A DNA stretch of 64,000 bases from positions 2,213,501-2,277,500 of the forward strand of contig NZ_JAAMTH010000001.1 in the NCBI RefSeq assembly GCF_018283455.1. Direction: 5' to 3'. Under the pieces are notes generated by a model. That model was given only the letters and a program-made list of their open reading frames with translations. It searched no databases and was not told the origin of the DNA. Below are positions 1 to 8,822 of the stretch, in pieces; within the stretch, counting starts at the first letter, position 1; each line of letters begins with the position of its first letter. This DNA comes from Planococcus sp. MSAK28401. GTDB lineage: Bacteria; Bacillota; Bacilli; Bacillales_A; Planococcaceae. Both the position numbers and the translations under genes were made by a program.

Positions 1-1415
1 ACCTGCTCAAGCAAGTGAACATGCCGGTTTACGGCGGTAAGCTAGCACTTGGCTTATTGCGTAAAAAACTGGAAGAACACGGCTTGCTGCGCCAGACGAA
101 AATGATCGAAATCGAAGAGGAAGATGTCATTAAATTCCGCAAAACTTCGGTCAGTTTCTTCCGCACGACCCACAGTATCCCGGATTCTTTTGGCGTAGTC
201 GTCAAAACACCACCCGGCAGCATCGTCCATACAGGTGACTTTAAATTCGACTTCACTCCAGTCGGCGAACCAGCCAATCTATTGAAGATGGCCCAAATCG
301 GCAGTGAAGGCGTATTATGTCTATTGTCCGACTCGACCAATGCTGAGATCCCGAATTTCACCATGTCCGAACGCAAAGTCGGCGAAACCATCAAAGAAAT
401 CATGCGGAAAGTCGAAGGGCGTTTGATTTTCGCTACGTTCGCTTCCAATATTTACCGATTGCAACAAGTGACCGATGAAGCAGTGCGCCAAGGCCGCAAA
501 ATCGCCGTTTTCGGCCGCAGCATGGATAATGCCATGACGATTGGCCGTGAACTCGGCTATATCACGGCTCCAGAAGATGCGTTTATCGATACGCAAACCT
601 TGAACCGCATGCCGGCTGATAAAGTCGTCATCCTGTGCACCGGTTCACAAGGCGAACCGATGGCTGCACTGTCACGCATCGCCAACGGTACACATCGCCA
701 AATCCAGATCCAGCCGAACGATACGGTCGTCTTCTCGTCTTCCCCGATTCCGGGCAATACGAGCAGCGTCAACCGCACAATCAACCTATTGTTCCGTGCT
801 GGGGCTGATGTCATCCATGGCTCATTGAATGATATTCATACATCAGGGCATGGTTCACAAGAAGAAAACAAATTAATGCTTCGCTTGATCAAGCCGAAAT
901 ACTTCATGCCGATCCACGGTGAATACCGGATGCAGGCTCAACATGCAGAACTCGCAGTCGACTGCGACGTTCCGCGCGAGAATACCTTCATTATGGAAAA
1001 CGGCGATGTTTTGGCTCTTGGCCAAGACGAAGCTTCGGTTGCCGGCCGCATCCCTTCCGGTGATGTTTACATCGACGGCAGCGGAATCGGCGACATCGGT
1101 AATATCGTCCTTCGCGACCGCCGTGTGCTGTCTGAAGAAGGACTGGTCATCGTCGTTGTCAGCGTCGACAAGAAGAAAAGCCGCATGGTGTCAGGTCCTG
1201 ACCTCATTTCACGCGGGTTCGTCTATATGCGCGAATCCGGCACGATGATCTACGAGGCACAGCAGATGCTGAATCGCCACTTGAACAAAAAAATCCACAG
1301 CAAAAATACTGACTGGGCTGAACTGAAGACCGAAATTTCAGATGTCCTCGGGCCGTATCTTTACGAAAAAACGAAACGCCGCCCGATGATTCTCCCAGTG
1401 ATTATGGAAGTATAA
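1..1415 (+). CDS. rnjA: Ribonuclease J1 (5' truncated by window edge)
   Basis: Metallo-beta-lactamase/beta-CASP RNase, a 5'-3' exo- and endonuclease of the Firmicute mRNA decay and rRNA processing machinery. The frame is open from base 3, so the start lies outside the window. About 470 residues are visible against about 555 in B. subtilis, so roughly the first 85, including the HxHxDH metal motif, are missing. Visible hallmarks are the metal-binding stretch around THSIPDSFG and HTGDFKFD, the beta-CASP segment with [13 protein letters not shown], the [10 protein letters not shown] and MPIHGEYR histidine motifs, and the C-terminal domain ending in a basic KTKRRP tail. The paralogue RNase J2 is an alternative, but adjacency to ktrC matches rnjA in B. 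subtilis. Confidence 0.93.
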   Translation, partial: LLKQVNMPVYGGKLALGLLRKKLEEHGLLRQTKMIEIEEEDVIKFRKTSVSFFRTTHSIPDSFGVVVKTPPGSIVHTGDFKFDFTPVGEPANLLKMAQIGSEGVLCLLSDSTNAEIPNFTMSERKVGETIKEIMRKVEGRLIFATFASNIYRLQQVTDEAVRQGRKIAVFGRSMDNAMTIGRELGYITAPEDAFIDTQTLNRMPADKVVILCTGSQGEPMAALSRIANGTHRQIQIQPNDTVVFSSSPIPGNTSSVNRTINLLFRAGADVIHGSLNDIHTSGHGSQEENKLMLRLIKPKYFMPIHGEYRMQAQHAELAVDCDVPRENTFIMENGDVLALGQDEASVAGRIPSGDVYIDGSGIGDIGNIVLRDRRVLSEEGLVIVVVSVDKKKSRMVSGPDLISRGFVYMRESGTMIYEAQQMLNRHLNKKIHSKNTDWAELKTEISDVLGPYLYEKTKRRPMILPVIMEV

Positions 1416-1446
1416 AAAAAGAAGCCCTCAGCGGCTTCTTTTTTTG
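1416..1446. terminator. Bidirectional intrinsic terminator, rnjA / ktrC
   Basis: GAAGCC and GGCTTC arms around a short loop, with a run of A on one side and T on the other, so the hairpin can end transcription from both convergent genes. Confidence 0.85.
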
Positions 1447-1453
1447 GTCTTAT

Positions 1454-2113
1454 TTAGTTCATTACTTTCTTTTCGAAACGGTTGATGTCGGCATCGGATC
1501 CGATGATGATCAGGATATCCTCCCGTTCGATTTCCATATCCGCCTGCGGGGACACGATGATATCGTCCCCTCTTTTGATTGCGACGATATTGATGCCGTA
1601 TTTGGCGCGGATATCCAATTCGATCAAGGTATAGCCCGCCAGTTTATCGTTCGCTTTGATCTCCATAATCGAATGCTCATCGGACAGCTCCAGGTAATCG
1701 AGCACATTATTCGATAGGATATTATGGGCGATTCGGATGCCCATATCGCGCTCCGGATGTACGACTTTGTCCGCCCCGATTTTATGCAGTACTTTGGCAT
1801 GGTAATCGTTTTGGGCTTTGACGGTTATTTTTTTAACGCCGATTTCTTTTAGCATGAGCGTCGTCAGAATGCTCGCTTGGATATTTTCGCCGATTGCGAC
1901 GATGACCTGCTCAAAGTTGCGGACCCCGAGGGATTTTAATACCGATTCGTCAGTTGTATCGGCAACAACAGCTTGTGTAGCGATCGAAGCGAATTCATCT
2001 ACCCGCTCATGGTCTTTATCGATAGCCATCACGTCAGCTCCTTGTTCGATCAGTTCCCGGACGATGCTTCCGCCGAAACGTCCTAAGCCTATTACCACGA
2101 ATTCCTTTTTCAT
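1454..2113 (-). CDS. ktrC: Ktr potassium uptake system gating subunit (RCK protein KtrC-like)
   Basis: Cytoplasmic regulatory ring subunit that controls a KtrB/KtrD channel. The N-terminal RCK_N Rossmann domain carries GLGRFGGS near residue 10 and an acidic residue at the end of strand 2 (AIDKD); an RCK_C domain fills roughly residues 135-220. In B. subtilis KtrC binds c-di-AMP through RCK_C, and that is inferred here. An in-frame ATG lies two codons upstream (2119), but the G-rich ribosome site abuts it; the chosen ATG has about 6 nt spacing. The matching membrane subunit is at about 17.7-19.1 kb, not adjacent, as in the B. subtilis KtrCD pair. Confidence 0.9.
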   Translation of the reverse strand: MKKEFVVIGLGRFGGSIVRELIEQGADVMAIDKDHERVDEFASIATQAVVADTTDESVLKSLGVRNFEQVIVAIGENIQASILTTLMLKEIGVKKITVKAQNDYHAKVLHKIGADKVVHPERDMGIRIAHNILSNNVLDYLELSDEHSIMEIKANDKLAGYTLIELDIRAKYGINIVAIKRGDDIIVSPQADMEIEREDILIIIGSDADINRFEKKVMN

Positions 2114-2166
2114 GTCCATCCCCCATCTTCTTGTTTGCTCTTCTTCATCATATCCTTCTTTCGCCC

Positions 2167-2196
2167 ATAAAAAAACCCCCGCTTATTTGCGGGGAT
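2167..2196 (-). terminator. Intrinsic terminator overlapping a stop codon
   Basis: CCCCGC/GCGGGG stem followed on the minus strand by a T run. The hairpin begins inside the last codons of the Cys-rich protein gene. Confidence 0.85.
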
Positions 2197-2479
2197 CTAG
2201 TGGCCGTTCAGGTCGATTCTCGCAATATTCACAGCTGATGTCGCTGCAGCGCTCTTCGCGCCACTCGTTGCAGCTTGCGCAATAGCTTGCGTCGAATTCA
2301 TTGTCGAAAGTCAGTGGGTCCATGCACGTATGGCAAAATGTGTGGACGTCCATCCAATTGATGAACTTCTTATCAGCTAATAGATAAAGTCCTTTTTCTT
2401 CTTGTTTATAATTCATAATGGATGGTTTTTGCGCTACCCGGTTTTTCGGGTCGAGGAAAAAATTCATCTTTCCGTTCAA
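2183..2479 (-). CDS. Small Cys-rich protein, unknown function
   Basis: I do not recognise a named family. The C-terminal half carries closely spaced cysteines (FCHTC, YCASC, CSDISCEYC) that could hold one or two zinc ions, and the N-terminal part is polar. Several starts are possible: TTG at 2479 has a GGGAG site about 8 nt upstream and is chosen; GTG at 2488 and ATG at 2467 are alternatives, and the longest open frame begins with a TTG at 2530. It ends in a clear terminator and is followed by ktrC on the same strand, about 70 nt further on. A zinc ribbon acting as a binding module is a guess. Confidence 0.6.
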   Translation of the reverse strand: MNGKMNFFLDPKNRVAQKPSIMNYKQEEKGLYLLADKKFINWMDVHTFCHTCMDPLTFDNEFDASYCASCNEWREERCSDISCEYCENRPERPLDPRK

Positions 2480-2656
2480 GTTGATCACTCCCGTAGTTGG
2501 TTGGGCTTTTATATCCCTGTCATCTGTCAATTTTGCACAACCGAAAACTTCTATATCAGTCTTTGTGGACTTTTTGGCTTTTGCACTTTCTCTATAATAG
2601 TAATTGCTTTAGCTGATTGCAATAGATTCGGATTCATTTCCCAAAGTTTTTTCCCC

Positions 2657-2684
2657 TTGAATTTCAACGCAGGTTTTGTATAAT
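2657..2684 (+). promoter_or_regulatory. Probable sigma-A promoter of the pot operon
   Basis: TTGAAT, a 16 nt spacer and a perfect TATAAT. It is the best promoter in the 320 nt gap upstream of the XRE-cupin gene and predicts a leader of about 160 nt. Confidence 0.6.
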
Positions 2685-2698
2685 GAATAAATACTTTA

Positions 2699-2734
2699 AC
2701 TAAACTAAAAGTATATTTTTACTAAACTATTAGT
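2699..2734 (+). promoter_or_regulatory. Tandem operator-like repeats downstream of the pot promoter
   Basis: ACTAAACTAAAAGT and ACTAAACTATTAGT start exactly 22 bp apart (two helical turns). The second copy is a hyphenated palindrome (ACTAA - 4 nt - TTAGT) and the first is an imperfect version. They begin about 8 bp past the expected transcription start, where a repressor would block initiation. The XRE regulator encoded just downstream is the obvious candidate ligand; that is inference. Confidence 0.5.
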
Positions 2735-2849
2735 TCTTCATTTATTGATTCAAGCAATTCGCATCTATTTCATACGAATGACGGGGCGTGCACCATCTCT
2801 CGCCAACCCCTTCTATATTGTACCATTACTGAAGAATCGAGGAGACTGT

Positions 2850-3389
2850 ATGCAAATCGGGAAAAAGATTAAGAATCTGCGGCTAAAAAACGGCTTGACG
2901 CAGGAAGAACTTGGCTCGAGGACAGATTTGAGCAAAGGGTTCATTTCACAGCTTGAACGCGACATGAACTCCCCATCCATCGAAACGCTATTTTCGCTTC
3001 TTGAAGTTCTCGGAACGACTCCAAAAGAATTTTTCACAGACGCCGAAGAAGCAAAACTCGTCTTCAAGGAAGAAGATCATACGGTCCATATCGACCGTGA
3101 AGCCGGTTATGAAATCGACTGGCTCGTCCCGACATCGAATAAAAAGGAAATGGAACCAGTTTACTTAACTTTGGAACCGTCCGGGAAATTCAAAACATTT
3201 GAACCTTCAGCATCCGAAACTTTTGTCTATGTCCTAGAAGGCGAAGTCCGCCTGGATATCGGCAGCCGCTCCTATACAGCAAAAGCCGGTGATTCCATTT
3301 ACTATAGCGCGGAACATGAACATCAATTAGCGAACCATTCGACGGGCCGTGCAGAAATGATTATCGTCGCGACGAAATCTTATTTATAA
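2850..3389 (+). CDS. XRE-family HTH and cupin regulator of the polyamine transport operon
   Basis: A 179-residue regulator. Residues about 1-60 form an HTH_3 domain (MQIGKKIKNLRLKNG, then LSKGFISQLERD), and residues about 105-178 form a cupin_2 beta barrel expected to sense a small ligand. This architecture matches PuuR-type regulators of polyamine metabolism. The open frame runs upstream, but only this ATG has a good GAGGAG site. It sits 15 nt before potA and is clearly part of the operon; autoregulation through the repeats at 2699-2734 is inferred. Confidence 0.85.
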   Translation: MQIGKKIKNLRLKNGLTQEELGSRTDLSKGFISQLERDMNSPSIETLFSLLEVLGTTPKEFFTDAEEAKLVFKEEDHTVHIDREAGYEIDWLVPTSNKKEMEPVYLTLEPSGKFKTFEPSASETFVYVLEGEVRLDIGSRSYTAKAGDSIYYSAEHEHQLANHSTGRAEMIIVATKSYL

Positions 3390-3404
3390 TCCAGGAGGTA
3401 TATT

Positions 3405-4508
3405 ATGACGGACCAAGCGATCATCCGCTTTGATAATGTTGTCCAAACTTTCGAAGGTGCGGGCAATGTATTAAACAATATCAGTTTTGAAATGGAAAAA
3501 GGGAAATTCTACACTTTGCTCGGCCCTTCCGGCTGCGGCAAAACGACGATCCTGCGATTGATCGCCGGCTTTAACCAGCCAACCAGCGGCGACATCTACA
3601 TCAAAGGCAAGAAAGTCAATAAAATTCCGGCAAATGAGCGGCAAGTGAACACGGTATTTCAGGATTATGCGCTGTTCCCTCATTTAAATGTATTCGAAAA
3701 TGTCGCATTCGGCTTGCGCATCAAGAAAATCAAGAAAGCGGAAGTCGAGCGCCGCGTCAAAGAAGCTTTGGCTTTCGTCAATTTGAGCGGCTATGAAAAC
3801 CGCGAAATCCACGAAATGTCCGGCGGCCAGCGCCAACGCGTCGCCATCGCACGTGCCATCATCAACGACCCGGAAGTGATTCTGCTCGATGAACCGCTGT
3901 CCGCACTCGACTTGAAGCTGCGTACCGAAATGCAATATGAATTGCGGGAGCTGCAGCAACGCCTCGGCAAAACTTTCGTTTTCGTCACACACGACCAGGA
4001 AGAAGCACTTGCGATGTCCGATGAAATTTTCGTCATGAATGCCGGAGAAATCCAGCAAAGCGGCACACCGATGGATATTTACGATGAACCGATCAACCGC
4101 TTTGTCGCTGATTTCATCGGGGAGTCGAATATCGCTGAGGGCGTCATGGTCGCTGATTACCGTGTGCGCTTTGCCAATAAGGAGTTTGAATGTGTTGATA
4201 GAGGATTGAGCCCAAATGAACAAGTGGAAATCGTCATCCGCCCGGAAGATTTGGAAATTACCCAACCTGAAACCGGCAAAATGGCAGTGCATGTCGACAG
4301 CCAATTGTTCCGCGGCGTCCATTACGAAATCTCCACTTACGACGAAACGGGTAATGAGTGGCTGGTCCATTCGACAAAACGTGTGGAAGTCGGCGCGCAG
4401 ATCGGCCTTGATTTCGATCCGGAGGCGATCCACGTCATGCGCTTGAACGAATCCGAAGAAGCCTTCGATGCAAGACTCGAGTCTTACGGAGCCGTTTCCA
4501 ATGACTAA
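3405..4508 (+). CDS. potA: Spermidine/putrescine ABC transporter ATP-binding protein
   Basis: ATPase that powers polyamine import. Walker [10 protein letters not shown] at about residues 40-48, Q-loop FQDYALF, signature MSGGQRQR, Walker [13 protein letters not shown], the switch His in VFVTHD, and a C-terminal TOBE-type domain from about residue 240. The 367-residue length is normal for PotA. A strong AGGAGG lies 7 nt before the ATG. The 3' end overlaps potB by 8 nt. Confidence 0.95.
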   Translation: MTDQAIIRFDNVVQTFEGAGNVLNNISFEMEKGKFYTLLGPSGCGKTTILRLIAGFNQPTSGDIYIKGKKVNKIPANERQVNTVFQDYALFPHLNVFENVAFGLRIKKIKKAEVERRVKEALAFVNLSGYENREIHEMSGGQRQRVAIARAIINDPEVILLDEPLSALDLKLRTEMQYELRELQQRLGKTFVFVTHDQEEALAMSDEIFVMNAGEIQQSGTPMDIYDEPINRFVADFIGESNIAEGVMVADYRVRFANKEFECVDRGLSPNEQVEIVIRPEDLEITQPETGKMAVHVDSQLFRGVHYEISTYDETGNEWLVHSTKRVEVGAQIGLDFDPEAIHVMRLNESEEAFDARLESYGAVSND

Positions 4509-5325
4509 TCGTTCATCACGACCATGGTATTTGGCGCCTTATTATATATGGATTTTGTTATTTGTCATTGCCCCAATTGCACTCGTTGTCTATTTTTCGT
4601 TTCTCGATCTAGCCGGTGATTTTTCGTTGGAAAACTACGCGAATTTCTTTTCATCGACATATTTTCGCATGACGCTCAGCTCGTTCTGGTACGCCTTCCT
4701 CATCACCTTCATTTCGGTGCTGATTGCCTACCCAACGGCTTACTGGCTGACGAAAACCAAGCATAAGCAATTATGGCTGCTGTTGATCATCATCCCGTCA
4801 TGGATCAACCTGTTGCTGAAAGCCTATGCATTCATCGGTATTTTCGGGCTGTACGGGCCTGCTAACCAATTGATCCAGTTTTTCGGTGCAGGGCCGCTTC
4901 AGATCCTGTTCACCGACTTCAGCTTTGTGTTTGTCGCAGTGTATATTTTCATCCCGTTCATGGTACTGCCGATCTTCAACTCGCTCGATAAAATCAATCC
5001 GGCTTTGATTGATGCATCGCGCGATCTCGGCGCTTCCCAGTGGACGACATTCCGACGCGTCATTTTTCCGCTGGCGATCAATGGCGTTAAATCCGGCGTA
5101 CAAGCCGTCTTTATCCCAGCCTTATCCTTGTTCGTCATTACACGGCTTATTGCCGGCAACAAAGTGATTACGCTCGGTACTGCCATCGAACAGCAATTCC
5201 TGGTTACGCAAAACTGGGGAATGGGTTCGACGATTGCTGTCTTCTTGATCTTGTTCATGATCATCATCATGCTGCTCACAGGCCCGAAAGAGAAAGGAGG
5301 GGCATTGAATGGCAAAGCTAAGTAA
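4501..5325 (+). CDS. potB: Spermidine/putrescine ABC transporter permease PotB
   Basis: Integral membrane permease of 274 residues with about six helices. The EAA loop that docks onto PotA is [18 protein letters not shown]. The start ATG lies inside the last codons of potA; a further open frame upstream is only potA sequence in another frame. It overlaps potC by 17 nt, so translational coupling is likely along the operon. Confidence 0.93.
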   Translation: MTNRSSRPWYLAPYYIWILLFVIAPIALVVYFSFLDLAGDFSLENYANFFSSTYFRMTLSSFWYAFLITFISVLIAYPTAYWLTKTKHKQLWLLLIIIPSWINLLLKAYAFIGIFGLYGPANQLIQFFGAGPLQILFTDFSFVFVAVYIFIPFMVLPIFNSLDKINPALIDASRDLGASQWTTFRRVIFPLAINGVKSGVQAVFIPALSLFVITRLIAGNKVITLGTAIEQQFLVTQNWGMGSTIAVFLILFMIIIMLLTGPKEKGGALNGKAK

Positions 5326-6115
5326 ACCCGCCAAAATCTATTTGGCATTGGTCTTTTTTATTCTCTATGCCCCGATTTTCTATTTGATTTTCTATTCATT
5401 CAATAGCGGCGGCACCATGTCCGGCTTTGAAGATTTCACGTGGGAGCATTACGCAGCGGTCTTCAATGACACGCGCCTGCTTATCATCGTCTTGAACACG
5501 GTCATCGTCGCTTTGCTGTCCGCACTCATCTCGACAGCGATCGGTGTGCTCGGCGCGATCGGCATCATTTTTCTGCGCAACCGGAAGATGCGCAACGCCG
5601 TATTGTCCTTGAATACCGTGTTGATCGTCAGCCCAGATGTCATCATCGGTGCCTCGTTTCTGATTCTCTTCACGATGGTCGGCGTCAAGCTCGGCTTCGC
5701 GTCCGTCCTTGTGTCGCATATCGCCTTCAGCATCCCGATCGTCGTCATCATGGTATTGCCGAAACTGCAGGAAATGAGCTCAAGCTTAATTGATGCGGCG
5801 ACGGATCTCGGGGCATCGCAGCGTGATATTTTGACGCGAGTCATCATCCCTTACATCAAACCGGGGATATTCGCCGGCTTTTTCCTGGCGCTGACGTATT
5901 CACTCGATGATTTTGCCGTCACGTTCTTTGTCACCGGCAATGGCTTTGCGACATTGTCCGTTGAGATCTACTCGATGGCACGAGCAGGCATCACGCTAAC
6001 CATCAATGCCTTGTCCGCTTTGATTTTCGTCGTGACGCTCGGCCTTGTCCTCGGATACTATTTCTTTAATCAGCGCTCCGGGGCGAACGCTGGAACAGGA
6101 GGAACTCGACCATGA
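5309..6115 (+). CDS. potC: Spermidine/putrescine ABC transporter permease PotC
   Basis: Second permease, 268 residues, about six helices, EAA loop LIDAATDLGASQRDILTR. AGGAGG sits inside the end of potB, 8 nt before the ATG. The gene ends in an ATGA overlap with potD. Confidence 0.93.
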   Translation: MAKLSKPAKIYLALVFFILYAPIFYLIFYSFNSGGTMSGFEDFTWEHYAAVFNDTRLLIIVLNTVIVALLSALISTAIGVLGAIGIIFLRNRKMRNAVLSLNTVLIVSPDVIIGASFLILFTMVGVKLGFASVLVSHIAFSIPIVVIMVLPKLQEMSSSLIDAATDLGASQRDILTRVIIPYIKPGIFAGFFLALTYSLDDFAVTFFVTGNGFATLSVEIYSMARAGITLTINALSALIFVVTLGLVLGYYFFNQRSGANAGTGGTRP

Positions 6116-7188
6116 AAGGCATCATGAGAGCAAGTGCAGCCATTATAATCATTTCCGCAGTCCTTTTCTATGCCGTCCATCTACTGGAGAGCAGCTCTGC
6201 CACCAGCGGCAGCGGCTCGATCTCGGTTTATAACTGGGGCGAATACATCGACCCTGAACTGATCAGCCAATTTGAAGAAGAAACCGGCATCCAGGTTATC
6301 TACGAAACCTTTGATTCGAATGAATCAATGATGACAAAAATTGAGCAGGGCGGAACGTCTTATGACGTCGCCGTCCCGTCGGAATACGCTATCGACAAGA
6401 TGAAAGAAAACGATTTGCTGTTGCCGATCGACCACAGCAAGATCCCCAATCTTGAAAACATTGATCCATACTTTTTGGATTTGCCATTCGATCCGGGAAA
6501 TGAATATTCGATTCCCTATTTCTGGGGCACCGTGGGCATCGCCTATAATCCAACTCTTCTCGAAGGGCAGACTTTCGAAAGCTGGGATGACTTGTGGAAC
6601 CCAACGCTCGAACAGGAAGTCATTTTGGTCGACAGCGCACGCGAAGTCATTGGTATGGGCTTGAACAGCCTAGGGTATTCGCTGAATTCAACCGATCTTG
6701 AGGAGTTACGCGAAGCGACTGATAAATTGAAAACACTTGGGCCCAATGTCAAAGCGATCATCGGTGATGAAATCGTCGAAATGATGCGCCGCGAGGAAGC
6801 GGCGGTTGCCGTTACCTGGTCCGGGCAAGCGGCAGATATGATGTTTGTCAATGAAGACATCGATTATGTAGTCCCGGAAGAAGGCTCCAATCTTTGGTTC
6901 GATAACATGATCATCCCATCGACAGCCGACAATATTGACGGCGCCCATCAATTCATCAACTTCATGCTCGGTGCGGAAGTGGCTGCGCAAAATGCGGATT
7001 ATGTCGGCTATTCTTCCCCCAATGCAGCGGCACTTGAACTGATGGACCCTGAAGTGACAGGAGATAAGCGATTTTATCCGACAGAAGAAATGCGCGACCG
7101 CCTCGAAGTCTACGAAAACCTTGGAGTCGAGATGCTCGGCATCTACAACGAACTGTTTTTGGAATTCAAGATGGATATGGAAAAATGA
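6112..7188 (+). CDS. potD: Spermidine/putrescine-binding protein PotD
   Basis: Extracellular solute-binding protein of 358 residues, bacterial binding protein fold; the mature part begins with SVYNWGEYIDPELISQFEE, typical of PotD/PotF. The N terminus has a hydrophobic segment (about residues 7-26) followed by SSSATSGSG but no lipobox cysteine, so it looks like an uncleaved membrane anchor or a signal peptide without lipidation. Last gene of the operon, overlapping potC by 4 nt. Confidence 0.92.
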   Translation: MKGIMRASAAIIIISAVLFYAVHLLESSSATSGSGSISVYNWGEYIDPELISQFEEETGIQVIYETFDSNESMMTKIEQGGTSYDVAVPSEYAIDKMKENDLLLPIDHSKIPNLENIDPYFLDLPFDPGNEYSIPYFWGTVGIAYNPTLLEGQTFESWDDLWNPTLEQEVILVDSAREVIGMGLNSLGYSLNSTDLEELREATDKLKTLGPNVKAIIGDEIVEMMRREEAAVAVTWSGQAADMMFVNEDIDYVVPEEGSNLWFDNMIIPSTADNIDGAHQFINFMLGAEVAAQNADYVGYSSPNAAALELMDPEVTGDKRFYPTEEMRDRLEVYENLGVEMLGIYNELFLEFKMDMEK

Positions 7189-7214
7189 CAGGCAGAACTT
7201 CTGCCTGTTTTTTT
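7188..7214 (+). terminator. Terminator of the pot operon
   Basis: CAGGCAGAA/TTCTGCCTG stem followed by seven T residues, starting at the potD stop codon. Confidence 0.9.
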
Positions 7215-7295
7215 CTGTTTAAATGAGGTATAGTAAATAAGTTCATAACACCGAAATTTAGCCACACGAAATAAAAACGAGGGAAGGTTAGCCTC

Positions 7296-8489
7296 ATGGC
7301 CGTCAAATCAACAAAATTCGCCTTATATATTCTCATGTTCAATATGTTTATCGCCATGAGCGGAATCGGCCTCATCATCCCGATCATGCCAGCTTATCTG
7401 GAAACATTCGGCGTTGCAGGCCAAGCGCTCGGCACATTAATCGCCACTTTCGCTTTTGCGCAATTTCTATTTTCGCCAATTTCCGGGGAACTCTCCGATA
7501 AATATGGGCGCAAGAACTTGATCATTTTCGGGCTGATCGTATTCGGCTTGTCGCAGCTGCTCTTCGGCATGGCAACCGAATTATGGGTCCTCTACCTTGC
7601 CCGCTTCTTCAGCGGCGTCGGCGGAGCATTCCTGATCCCGCCAATGATGGCATTTGTGGCCGATATCACGACCTACGAAGAACGAGGCAAAGGAATGGGG
7701 CTGCTTGGCGCTTCGATGTCTCTTGGTTTCATGATCGGGCCCGGCATTGGCGGCTTCCTTTCTGAAGTCAGCCTGCAATTCCCGTTCTATGTCGCAACCT
7801 CTGTCGCTTTACTGTCCGCTCTGCTATCCTTCTTTGCCTTGCCAAATGTCAAACCGGCGGTGCAGGCTGTGGACTATAAACGGGAGAATCTATACCAGCA
7901 GATGAAGCGCTCTGTCTACACACCGTATTTTGTCATGCTGCTGGTCATGTTCATCTTTGCATTCGGGTTGTCGAATTTCCAATCCACAATCGCCTTGTAT
8001 GTTGATAAACAATTCCAATTCACGCCGAAGGAAATTTCGGTCGTCATTACTGTCGGTGGCTTTGTCGGCGTCATCGTCCAAACTTTCGTCATCGACAGCT
8101 TGTTCAAGCGTTTCGGCGAGATGCGCGTCATCCTCGTCAATTTAATTGTTTCAGCCGCAGCGATGATCGGTATTCTCTTCGTCAACACCTTCTGGACGAT
8201 CCTGTTCGTGGCAGCTGTCTTTTTCACAGCCGCCTCTCTCCTGCGCCCAGCGATCAATACGCTCATTTCAAAACTCGCTGGCGACTCGCAAGGGTATGCG
8301 GCCGGGATGAACAACGCCTATATGAGCCTTGGTAATATGATTGGGCCAGCGCTTGCCGGGATCCTGTTCGATATCGACATGAGCTTCCCGTATATTACAG
8401 GGACTTTCATCTTGCTCTTCTGTTTCTTCATCGCCTTTAACTGGTCGACGAGAAAAAAAGAGTTGTTGCAGGAAAGCCGCAACACCTGA
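7296..8489 (+). CDS. MFS multidrug efflux transporter, NorA/Bmr-like
   Basis: Proton-driven efflux pump of the 12-helix DHA1 family, 397 residues. The MFS loop 2-3 signature is GELSDKYGRKN (about residues 66-76), and the antiporter motif C is GFMIGPGIGG near residue 147. The sequence resembles S. aureus NorA throughout (for example LGIG..IP and GNMIGPALAG..FD). A GGAAGG site precedes the ATG. It is transcribed alone, between the pot terminator and its own terminator. The substrate cannot be read from the sequence. Confidence 0.88.
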   Translation: MAVKSTKFALYILMFNMFIAMSGIGLIIPIMPAYLETFGVAGQALGTLIATFAFAQFLFSPISGELSDKYGRKNLIIFGLIVFGLSQLLFGMATELWVLYLARFFSGVGGAFLIPPMMAFVADITTYEERGKGMGLLGASMSLGFMIGPGIGGFLSEVSLQFPFYVATSVALLSALLSFFALPNVKPAVQAVDYKRENLYQQMKRSVYTPYFVMLLVMFIFAFGLSNFQSTIALYVDKQFQFTPKEISVVITVGGFVGVIVQTFVIDSLFKRFGEMRVILVNLIVSAAAMIGILFVNTFWTILFVAAVFFTAASLLRPAINTLISKLAGDSQGYAAGMNNAYMSLGNMIGPALAGILFDIDMSFPYITGTFILLFCFFIAFNWSTRKKELLQESRNT

Positions 8490-8510
8490 TTCACCGATTA
8501 ATCTAGATGC

Positions 8511-8546
8511 AAAAAAGCGAGACGCCATAGCGGCGTCTCGCTTTTT
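8511..8546 (+). terminator. Terminator, copy 1 of a duplicated hairpin
   Basis: GCGAGACGCC ATAGC GGCGTCTCGC stem flanked by A6 and T5, 20 nt after the MFS stop. The same hairpin recurs at 8786-8822. Confidence 0.9.
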
Positions 8547-8630
8547 ATGGGTGTAGAAGAAGTCTATTAATCCATAACGAACTAGAATGGAGTCATTTTT
8601 TCTACATTCAATAATCAATGATCTTTCTAA

Positions 8631-8758
8631 GTATTTGGAGAAGCGTTCGCTCGACTCCTGTGGTTGAGCGAGACGACCGAGACCCCGCAAGGCGCAAAGC
8701 GACTGAGGAGGCTTGGGCGCGAGCCCACGGAAAGCGAGCGATAAGCTTCGGAAAATAC
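8631..8758. repeat. Palindromic intergenic element (MITE/REP-like)
   Basis: A 128 bp GC-richer block whose ends are imperfect inverted repeats: GTATTT..GAAGC..CGCTCG on the left and CGAGCG..GCTTC..AAATAC on the right. The interior includes CTCCTGTGG, GAGACCCCGCA and GAGGAGGCTTGG. I recall similar blocks dispersed between genes in Bacillaceae/Planococcaceae chromosomes, but copy number here cannot be seen. A minus-strand open frame crosses it (8268-8801) and is not believable as a gene. The rest of the 8547-8785 interval is AT-rich, with a 7 bp inverted repeat TGTAGAA/TTCTACA at 8553-8606. Confidence 0.6.
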
Positions 8759-8785
8759 GATTTCTTACCTTTCTCGGCAGCCTGA

Positions 8786-8822
8786 AAAAGCGAGACGCCA
8801 TAGCGGCGTCTCGCTTTTTTTA
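8786..8822 (-). terminator. Terminator of dapL, copy 2 of the duplicated hairpin
   Basis: Identical 10 bp stem and 5 nt loop to 8511-8546, flanked by A and T runs, so it works in both directions. The A/T flank includes the dapL stop codon. Confidence 0.9.

Noticed and set aside
3684-4433. 249-residue minus-strand open frame opposite potA
   Set aside because: Antisense to a well-supported ABC ATPase gene; a consequence of codon bias.
8268-8801. 177-residue minus-strand open frame across the palindromic element
   Set aside because: It runs through two terminators and the element and ends inside the MFS gene; no ribosome site or recognisable domain.
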